Positions 51,590 through 59,900 of a stretch of 64,000 bases of DNA are shown in pieces (within the stretch, counting starts at the first letter, position 1; each line of letters begins with the position of its first letter). The stretch spans positions 1 to 64,000 of the forward strand of contig CABUGV010000017.1 of the NCBI GenBank assembly GCA_902491215.1, read 5' to 3'. The translations under genes were made by a program, and so were the position numbers. The notes beneath the pieces are model-generated. The model was not told the origin of the DNA. It ran no database searches and saw only the letters and a program-made list of their open reading frames with translations. This DNA comes from 43-108 sp001915545 (lineage in GTDB: Bacteria > Bacteroidota > Bacteroidia > Bacteroidales > Bacteroidaceae).

Positions 51590-53098
51590 TTATTCATTGA
51601 GAGGAACGACATCGGCTTCACCTTTCAATACTTCAGCCATTGCACGTGAACTCTGAACCACAGGTGAAACGATGAATTCCGGAATGTTGAAACTCTTATA
51701 CAGTTTCTTGTAGAATCCGGATTTGCCCTGAGGCAGAACGAACGGTTTATGAGCATTGCCCTTGCTGTCGAACCATGCTATATAAGGACGTGTATAGCTT
51801 CCGTCATCGCGTCTGCTGCTGAAAACTATCCAGCGACCGTTGCTTGACCATGAATGATAACTCTCAACATCATTGCTGTTGACTTCGCGCAAAGGACGTA
51901 CATTGCCTGTACGCAGGTCTTTGACATACAGGTCTGCACTTTTATGCCAAATATGGAAATTGCCGAAATCGGCCATTGTGAACAGCAGGTATCTTCCGTC
52001 GGGCGACTCGCGCGGGAAAGTGGCACTCTTGCCGAATGATGCAGCGTTGAAAACTGTGTCAACCTGACCGAACGTATTGGTATCTGGATTGAAATCTCTG
52101 CTGAGGATATTGTACTTTACTTCTTTGTACCTATCGGCCATTTCCGTATCAACATCATCTGTATTGAACTTGAAATGCGCACTGCAATAATAAAGTTTTG
52201 TACCGTCATGATTCCAATAAGGGAACGTCTCAAACTCAAGTGAATCATGTGCAACGTATGTGCTTACATCCTTATCGGCATCGTAAAGTATTACATCTGA
52301 GGCGTAGTCAAGTACTTCCACTTTCTGAATATCGCGTGTATGGAAATTCTGTCCGGTCTCATTGAGCGAATATGCTATCAGATTCTTTGTCGGATGCCAT
52401 GAAGGATACACACCTGTGGAAATGGCAGAACCGCTCATAAAATTGACCTTGCGTATGTTGTCGCCGTGCATGACAAGCGTTCCACCATTGGCTACTCGGA
52501 AGTGCATCTGCATGTTGCCTCCGGCATTGTAGTTCTGGAATGAATGGCAATTGACACACTGTCCATTGTCGCCTGTACTCATTGCCATGTTGTCATAAAC
52601 GGTTTTAGTAGCGAAGCTTGTAAGATCACGCTGTTCTATTCTGAGTCCTTCGAATGTCACGTATGACGGTTCGATGAGACGATAAACAAGATAGCGATCT
52701 ATTGTATCGGGAGAAACGAAAACCGACATCGTACGATAGCGGCGCCATTCATCACCGTGTTTCTCGTAAATTCCGATGTGCAGAGAATCGCCCTTGCTCT
52801 CATTGAGCATAGAGTTCCAATCACTCTCTGGTATATCGACAAAGGAACCTTCGACAAGAATTTCCGATTTGTCAGAATAGATACGCGTCAAATATTCATC
52901 AGCTTCATCTTCTATATCAAAGTCCAAAGGAGCAATATTGCAGGGTATAGCAGCACCGTCATAACAAGGATAAACATTTGCAAGGCTGTCGACATATTTG
53001 CTGTCGGCCGGTACAGAATGTCCGCATCCTAACATGACCAATGATGCTCCAAAAACAAAAGGTGCTATATATTTAAATGAGATATTCATATTATTCAA
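51590..53098 (-). CDS. Lipoprotein with a CxxCH haem motif and TolB-like propeller repeats
   Basis: A 502-residue lipoprotein (lipobox at Cys25, VMLGCGH). Residues 181-185 read CVNCH, a perfect c-type cytochrome haem-attachment motif, in the context GDNGQCVNCHSFQNY. A probable Met ligand follows. The remainder has PD40/TolB-like WD blades: GVYPSWHPTKNLIAYS, FPYWNHDGTKLYYCS, TFPRESPDGRYLLFT and SYHSWSSNGRWIVFSS. A single haem fused with a propeller is a recurring but unassigned Bacteroidetes type. It lies next to the large membrane protein at 53137 (38-base gap), suggesting that the two act together. Confidence 0.75.
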   Translation of the reverse strand: MNNMNISFKYIAPFVFGASLVMLGCGHSVPADSKYVDSLANVYPCYDGAAIPCNIAPLDFDIEDEADEYLTRIYSDKSEILVEGSFVDIPESDWNSMLNESKGDSLHIGIYEKHGDEWRRYRTMSVFVSPDTIDRYLVYRLIEPSYVTFEGLRIEQRDLTSFATKTVYDNMAMSTGDNGQCVNCHSFQNYNAGGNMQMHFRVANGGTLVMHGDNIRKVNFMSGSAISTGVYPSWHPTKNLIAYSLNETGQNFHTRDIQKVEVLDYASDVILYDADKDVSTYVAHDSLEFETFPYWNHDGTKLYYCSAHFKFNTDDVDTEMADRYKEVKYNILSRDFNPDTNTFGQVDTVFNAASFGKSATFPRESPDGRYLLFTMADFGNFHIWHKSADLYVKDLRTGNVRPLREVNSNDVESYHSWSSNGRWIVFSSRRDDGSYTRPYIAWFDSKGNAHKPFVLPQGKSGFYKKLYKSFNIPEFIVSPVVQSSRAMAEVLKGEADVVPLNE

Positions 53099-53136
53099 AT
53101 ATTAATTAAACCTTGAATTCTTCATGAAGGGATATT

Positions 53137-54990
53137 TCAGTTAGTCTTCAACCCTTTTACAAAGAAATAGTAGTACCAGTATGTATCGCCGAACCGGCCT
53201 CGGATTATAGGGTCATTAGCCGCATCGGCGTCATTCATTCCTTTCTGTGCCATATCGACGAGTTCCATGAAACGCGAACGTACTTCATCTGAAATGTTGA
53301 ACTGCGAAACATCAATATTCTGAAGCCATCCGAAAAGCAAAGCTGCTTCCTGGAAATGCACTGGCAATTCTGTATTGTTCTTCGCATAAACAACAAAATG
53401 AGGCCAGAAACGTTCAGGCGATTTGCTTATCATGTTGCTCAAGATGGAAAGTTCAACAAGTTGTTCATTGCCTCCGGACATATATCCGAAATTGTTAAGC
53501 AAATATATTTCCACCAATCCACCGTCGCCGTCAAGCAGGTTATTGTATGCCATAAGAGGTATTATATCCTTGAACTCAGGATCTGCAGCAACTTTATCCG
53601 GTCTGCGAAGCATTGATTCATAATGCGAAGCAAGATCACCGTAGAACAATGTTGACTTCAATGTTCGTATATATTTCTCTGCAAGTTCCCATTCTCCGTT
53701 AAGGAGAGAGCAACGTGTCATGTAAATGAGATGTTCGGCACTCAAACCGTATTCCACCTTATCTTCCATACACCAGCGGTAGCAGAAATTCAACTTGCCG
53801 TAATTGAAATAAAGGATGCGTGCGCCGACCAGACGGAGAACCTGAGCCGTGCGTGGTATATTGTATTCTTTTGATCCATCAGGGTAAGTAAAAATCTTAT
53901 CACCGGCCATTCCCATCTTGAAAAGTGCAAGATTGCGCAAGAGCACCATTGCCCTTGTAGGTTCATAATCCGTAACGGTTGCATCCAATACTGCCTGCCA
54001 GTTGCGTTCCTCTGCCGAACGTTCAGCACGAAGTACTGCATAAAGATCTTCGTCCTTGAATGAACGATTCCAAAGGGTATAGGACGAAAAAGACAATGCT
54101 GCTACTGAAACTGCAACATTCCAAACAACACTGGTTCGATTGACCGGTTCTGCATCTCCTGCATCATGCATACGCAATGCTGACACTACAGAAAGAAGCA
54201 CGAGAGATATGCCTATGATTATATATGGATACCAAAGTGAAGATTCTTCGTCAGTAAAGAGAAAATCCGGAAGACACACATTGTAGAGAGTGTCCAAATT
54301 CAGACCTTCATAAACACAAAGGGCAAGAATACGCGGAACAGCAAGGATACCTGCCACAGCAAGGACTGCACCGACAATGCCCTTCAAACGGTACGCAACA
54401 AGTTCATATACTGCACAGCATACTAGCAATGCAACTGCATACGTACCTATGAACGCATAAAAGAATGCGAACAAAACCAGCATGACAAGGCTTGAGGCAT
54501 AAGAAACTTTGCCTGCGCATCTGCGCACCCTGACATACAGGCCGAAAAACAAAGATATAAACAACGTGCCAAGCAATGCCGCATAAAAATATCCTGGAAG
54601 CTTGACGACGTACAACATATAGCCCAGTTCGGTACATGTAAGCAATACTGCAGAAGCCGGTATTACAGCCAAACCTGCATATTTTGTCCCCAAGCCGAAA
54701 GACCATATTATCAGCATCGAAAGGCCGGCAATCATAACGGCATAAAGAACTGAACCCCAAAACTGGAAATGAAACAGCTGTGTAAAGAAACAGCCTAAAT
54801 AGTGCAGGAATCCGCCTGCAACGGACATCTTTTCGCTGAAGAAACTATCATCTGTCAAAAACAGCGACATGCGTTCAACCTTCCACAAATAAACATCATT
54901 GCGGAAGTACATCCAATAAAATGCCAAAAGAGCCAGAATCAAGACAGGAATACCTATCATCATTCCACGTTTGCATGCATCTGATTTCAT
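53137..54990 (-). CDS. Large membrane protein with TPR-like soluble C-terminus (DUF6057-like)
   Basis: A 617-residue protein. Residues about 10-300 hold roughly ten membrane helices. The C-terminal half (about 315-617) is soluble and helical, with a TPR-like look (ARILYFNYGKLNFCYRWCMEDKVEYGLS, in part; NGEWELAEKYIRTLKS). It resembles Bacteroidetes proteins grouped as DUF6057, from memory. It is directly upstream of the haem/propeller lipoprotein (38-base gap), and the pair recurs in my recollection. Role unknown; an inner-membrane partner of a redox or secretion function is possible. Confidence 0.6.
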   Translation of the reverse strand: MKSDACKRGMMIGIPVLILALLAFYWMYFRNDVYLWKVERMSLFLTDDSFFSEKMSVAGGFLHYLGCFFTQLFHFQFWGSVLYAVMIAGLSMLIIWSFGLGTKYAGLAVIPASAVLLTCTELGYMLYVVKLPGYFYAALLGTLFISLFFGLYVRVRRCAGKVSYASSLVMLVLFAFFYAFIGTYAVALLVCCAVYELVAYRLKGIVGAVLAVAGILAVPRILALCVYEGLNLDTLYNVCLPDFLFTDEESSLWYPYIIIGISLVLLSVVSALRMHDAGDAEPVNRTSVVWNVAVSVAALSFSSYTLWNRSFKDEDLYAVLRAERSAEERNWQAVLDATVTDYEPTRAMVLLRNLALFKMGMAGDKIFTYPDGSKEYNIPRTAQVLRLVGARILYFNYGKLNFCYRWCMEDKVEYGLSAEHLIYMTRCSLLNGEWELAEKYIRTLKSTLFYGDLASHYESMLRRPDKVAADPEFKDIIPLMAYNNLLDGDGGLVEIYLLNNFGYMSGGNEQLVELSILSNMISKSPERFWPHFVVYAKNNTELPVHFQEAALLFGWLQNIDVSQFNISDEVRSRFMELVDMAQKGMNDADAANDPIIRGRFGDTYWYYYFFVKGLKTN

Positions 54991-55076
54991 CTCTCAAAAT
55001 TTATAAAACCAACAATCTATTAAATCTGTCCGGAGAACGCAACTGTTCTAAGAAGCGTTCCCCCGACATATCTATA

Positions 55077-56873
55077 TTATCTAACCATTATCTTCTGCTC
55101 TGTGCGGGTTCCGCCTACAGCCACAGTTGCCACATAAAGACCTGGAGACAAAGAAGCAACATTTACAGAATGTGCACCTGCTCCTGACAACGAAGAAGAA
55201 GCAACGACTGCACCAGACAAAGAATATATCTGGAGCAATGCTCCATCAAGACCTTCTGGAACATTTACGGTAAGAACTCCAGCATCTGCCACGGAAGAGA
55301 TGCGTACAGCATCTGCACCTTTATCAACATTCGAGATTGAAGTGGCGTCTTCCTGCTCTTTAACAGCTTCAGCAACTTCTTCGAAGTATTCCTTTGTATA
55401 CATTGCAGCTTCTTCGTAGTCATGTGCCTTTGAATCGAAATATACTGCAAATGACTGTGGAATAGAACTCTTGAAATCATTCAGATAAATATCTGTACCG
55501 ATATGTTTTGAAGCACCTGAAACAGACAAATACTTGCCGTCATTTTCATTTACAACATAATAGTATCCGTCATTCTGAAGAACAAATCTCCACTCTGCAC
55601 GCTTGTTGTCGCCATCAGAATCATAACGGAGTGCACCGAAAAGAGAAATAAAATATTTTCCAGTTTCAGGATCGCGCAACTTCCACACATAAGGATCGGA
55701 CGTAGCTTCAAATACAAACTTCACATTAACGTTATCGTCATCATCCATTATGCAGAAGCCACCGGATTCGCTGGTTCTTGACAACAGACGGTTAGAGTTG
55801 CGTTCCAACAATGAATATTCTCCGTCAGCTTCAATCTTTGCGGCGCGCTTGTATCGATACATATCTGTCATGACATCCTTAAGATTCCATGAATCATAAT
55901 TGCGCACTGTAGGATAACCGGAACGTACACTCATTGGCAACCAAACATAAGTTGAACTCTGGATGTTTCCTGAATTCCAACGGTCACCAAAATAAATAAA
56001 ACATTTAGGGTCATATCCAAGATCTTTCACAGAGAAGCAATATGCTCCCTGAGAACGATAAGAAACACCTTCGTTGGCATCAACACAGAATGTCTCGCCT
56101 TCTTTCCAATCGCCGAGCACATCACCAACAACTGTAGCAGAATGTCCTGGAGCAGGATTCCAGCCGTCACATTCTGAATATGTAGAGAAATATGTATCGT
56201 CAACCTGAACAACTGTTGTAGCTTCAACGCGACGTCCGCGCATGATCTGTGTTTCCTCGTCAGTACATCCAAGGAAATCATCAGTAAGCTTAACAACATT
56301 GATGTCCGTATTCATGTTCGTTGAGCAGAAGTGATATGCAGTACCATCTGAAGACTTAAGCAAAGTCTGGTCACGCGAATCATGATTATTAGGACGGAAA
56401 GTAGAAACAAGTTTATATGGGCCGGTTATTTCATCTGAAGTACATACGGCAACTCTCGCCTTGCTGTAATCTGCGCCATTTTCCCAGTGAATCCACATTA
56501 CCCACTTGCCAGTCTTGTCATTATATATGACTTTTGGACGCTCCAGAGTTCTTCCAGGAGCTACATCTTGAAAAGTTTCGTCATCCTTACTGCCATAAGG
56601 AGTCAAAGCAAGTCCGACTTTTGTCCAATTATACAAGTCTGAACTTTTATAGCAAGAGATACCAGCAGAAGCATTCTTCTCGCGGTATTCTCCAAACCAG
56701 TAATACATGCCGTCATGAAAAACGACACAACCTCCATGTGCATTTATGTGAGTTCCTGTATTATCAGTCCACGTGGTTCCTGGAGTGAAACTCTGAGCAG
56801 ACATTTCAGAAACACCCAACATTCCAAAAGACAAAGAGCCGAAAACGGCACATCTAAGTAGTAAATTATTCAT
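55077..56873 (-). CDS. Secreted GH43-like glycosidase with beta-trefoil-like and sorting domains
   Basis: A 598-residue protein with a signal peptide (about 1-26). Residues about 35-340 form the five-bladed propeller of GH43: INAHGGCVVFHDGMYYWFGE, RTLERPKVIYNDKTGKWVMW, SRDQTLLKSSDGTAY and FGDRW. The start pattern resembles the exo-beta-1,3-galactanase/GH43_24-34 group, in which the usual N-terminal catalytic Asp is not obvious; here too it reads INAHGG. A region of about 350-510 looks like a lectin-like module. The end (about 530-598, LQIYSLSGAVV...LSPGLYVATV) is a sorting-type domain. It may act on arabinogalactan; the substrate is inferred. Confidence 0.8.
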   Translation of the reverse strand: MNNLLLRCAVFGSLSFGMLGVSEMSAQSFTPGTTWTDNTGTHINAHGGCVVFHDGMYYWFGEYREKNASAGISCYKSSDLYNWTKVGLALTPYGSKDDETFQDVAPGRTLERPKVIYNDKTGKWVMWIHWENGADYSKARVAVCTSDEITGPYKLVSTFRPNNHDSRDQTLLKSSDGTAYHFCSTNMNTDINVVKLTDDFLGCTDEETQIMRGRRVEATTVVQVDDTYFSTYSECDGWNPAPGHSATVVGDVLGDWKEGETFCVDANEGVSYRSQGAYCFSVKDLGYDPKCFIYFGDRWNSGNIQSSTYVWLPMSVRSGYPTVRNYDSWNLKDVMTDMYRYKRAAKIEADGEYSLLERNSNRLLSRTSESGGFCIMDDDDNVNVKFVFEATSDPYVWKLRDPETGKYFISLFGALRYDSDGDNKRAEWRFVLQNDGYYYVVNENDGKYLSVSGASKHIGTDIYLNDFKSSIPQSFAVYFDSKAHDYEEAAMYTKEYFEEVAEAVKEQEDATSISNVDKGADAVRISSVADAGVLTVNVPEGLDGALLQIYSLSGAVVASSSLSGAGAHSVNVASLSPGLYVATVAVGGTRTEQKIMVR

Positions 56874-56900
56874 CTATAAACTTTTATTCGTTGTTAAAAT

Positions 56901-56925
56901 GGGAAGCGGAATTTATCCGCTTCCC
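56901..56925 (-). terminator. Hairpin between the repeat protein and GH43 genes
   Basis: GGGAAGCGGA and TCCGCTTCCC form a 10-bp perfect stem with a 5-base loop, followed on the minus strand by ATTTTAAC. It could be a partial terminator that lowers expression of downstream genes. Confidence 0.55.
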
Positions 56926-56933
56926 CATATTCA

Positions 56934-59900
56934 TCAATACATCACCTTATAAGAGTTGGATTTGCCGTACTCATTTACTTTTACGATAAATACGCCCTTA
57001 TATGGCAAAGCCAATCCGTTGCCGTTGCTCAGCTCACGACGTTCAAGCATCTTTCCACTGAGATCATACAATACGGCTACTGCATCATCAGAAACTCCGG
57101 TAACATAAACATAACCGTTGTCAACATAAACCTTGACACCGTTGTCTGAAGATTCAATATCACCTATTGCTGTATTATCTGAGATTTCAGATACTGAAGG
57201 AGCATAAGCACCTGTAAGATCATAAGTAAAGTACTCTATGTCAGAACCAACATTGGTGTAACCGACCATCTGCTTGTAGCTTCTGCTCTTACCCATGAGC
57301 TTCACATTGTCGACAGTCAGAGCTGAAATGCTAGCCCCCCACTTGTCGCGTTCAAGATAGCAGCTGATGCGAAGCTGTTTACATTCAGCACTTGTAGTAT
57401 AATCAGTTGCATAAGTTTCGAACTCATCGCTCGTTACTGAGATGTTCTTGCCCTTCTCTGAATCCTGAACCTCGCGGATGCGGAGAGAACCGAGGATAGT
57501 TCCGTCATCCTTAAGTCCGCCCTTGGCAAGAGCAGAGAATGAGTATGTTTCGTTAGGAGCTACATCTACAACCTGAGAGATTTCACCTGCAGCCCAACCG
57601 TCGCTCCACATGTAGCGGCGAACTTCGAGAGCATGGTTGTCATAATCCTGAACATTGTCGATCTCGCAGTTGGCGATAGTCTGAGTAGAATTGTACTGGT
57701 CGAAAGGATTTACGTTCCAGCCTTCGATATCGGTTACGATATTGCGGCTTGCACTCCAATCCCATTCACCTTCGAAACCAGGGTTCTTAACCAAGTTTTC
57801 AACATAATCACCTGTTTCGTCTGTCCAGTCAGCCTGACCGCCGAGGTCAGCCATACGTACAGTATCAATTGCAAGACCATCACGATAGATGAACACGCGC
57901 TTGTCTGGAGTTACAGCATAACGATAAGTATGGTATTCTTCATCATCATTATAGAATGAGCCACTTACCATGTATGGATTAGATATGCTCAATTCTGAAG
58001 TAGAATTGTACTTGCCCATACCTTCACCGGATACATATCCCTTGAAGCCAAGACCGTCATTTGTAAGGAAATAAGGATATACACCACCCTTAAGATCGCT
58101 TGTCTTTGCGCGGAACTCAACTGTATAGCCCTTGCTCATATCTGGAACAAATCCGTCAGCTTCAGCTACTTCTGCACCATCAGAACCTTCAACAGCTATA
58201 TTCTGATTGCTGGAAATATCTTTTCTTTCGAGCGGAGTACCTTCACCCCAAAGATGAACATAAGCACGAGCTGAACCGCTGCGGAGAACGAGCTTGCCGT
58301 ATGTACCCTTCTTTGTGCTAGTATTGGTCACTGTCACTTCTGCATTTTCTGCATTGTAAGGAAGCTCTGCAGGGCTTACGCTGAAGCCGGCTGGAGCAGT
58401 GATCTTGATTGGCTTGTCGCTCTGAAGAGCTGATGCACTGACTGTGAATGTCTGGCTTGCACCTGTACCCTTGATTGACAGAGAGTCTGAAGAAACTGCT
58501 ATAGATGATGCAAGAGGAGCGTATGCACCGCTAAGGTCGTACTTCATGTACTCGATTTCGGCACCGTCGTTCTCATAACCGATCATCTGCTTGTATACTC
58601 TTGACTTTCCGGTAAGCTTCACATTGTCGACTGTCAGGGCTGAAATGCTTGCACCCCACTTGTCGCGCTCAAGATAACAGCTGATACGAAGCTGCTTGCA
58701 GTCGGCACTTGTTGTATAGTCCGTTGCATAAGTTTCGAACTCATCGCTCGTTACTGAGATGTTCTTGCCCTTCTCTGAATCCTGAACCTCGCGGATGCGG
58801 AGAGAACCGAGGATAGTTCCGTCATCCTTAAGTCCGCCCTTGGCAAGAGCAGAGAATGAGTATGTTTCGTTAGGAGCTACATCTACAACCTGAGAGATTT
58901 CACCTGCAGCCCAACCGTCGCTCCACATGTAGCGGCGTACCTCGAGTGCATGGTTGTCATAGTCCTGAACATTGTCGATTTCGCAGTTTGCGATGTTCTG
59001 AGTTGAATTGTACTGGTCGAAAGGACTTACGTTCCAGCCTTCGATATCAGTTACGATATTGCGGCTTGCGCTCCAGTTCCATTCACCTTCGAAACCAGGG
59101 TTCTTTACAAGGTTCTCTGCATAGTCGCCTGTCTCAACAGTCCAATCTGCCTGTGCGCCGAGGTCGGCCATGCGGACAGTATCAACTGCAAGACCGTCGC
59201 GGTAGATGAACACGCGCTTGTCTGGAGTTACAGCATAGCGGTATACATGATATTCGTCATCGTCGTTGTAGAATGAACCTCCGTGGGTAGCAGGATTCGA
59301 GATGCTGAGCTCAGAAGAAGAATTGTACTTGCCAATGCCTTCACCGGATACATATCCCTTGAAGCCGGTACCGTCACTTGTAAGGAAATAAGGAGAGAAT
59401 ACCATATCGGCATCTGCAGCCTTTGCCTTGAACTCTACGGTATATCCCTTGCTCATGTCAGGCTTGAAGCCGTCAGCTTCAGATATTTCGAATGTACCTG
59501 ATGCAGGGTCGTAGATGTTGTCGCCTGAGATTTCCTTCTGTTCAAGAGGAGTTCCCTCGCCAGAAAGAGCTACGTATGCGCGTACAGAACCGCTGCGGAG
59601 AACGAGCTTGCCGTATGTGCCCTTCTTTGTGCTGGTATTGGTTACTGTAACCTCTGCATTTTCTGCATTGTAAGGAAGCTCTGCAGGGCTTACGCTGAAG
59701 CCGGCTGGAGCAGTGATCTTGATTGGCTTGTCGCTCTGAAGAGCTGATGCACTGACTGTGAATGTCTGGCTTGCACCTGTACCCTTGATTGACAGAGAGT
59801 CTGAAGAAACTGCTATAGATGATGCAAGAGGAGCGTATGCACCGCTAAGGTCGTACTTCATGTACTCGATTTCGGCACCGTCGTTCTCATAACCGATCAT

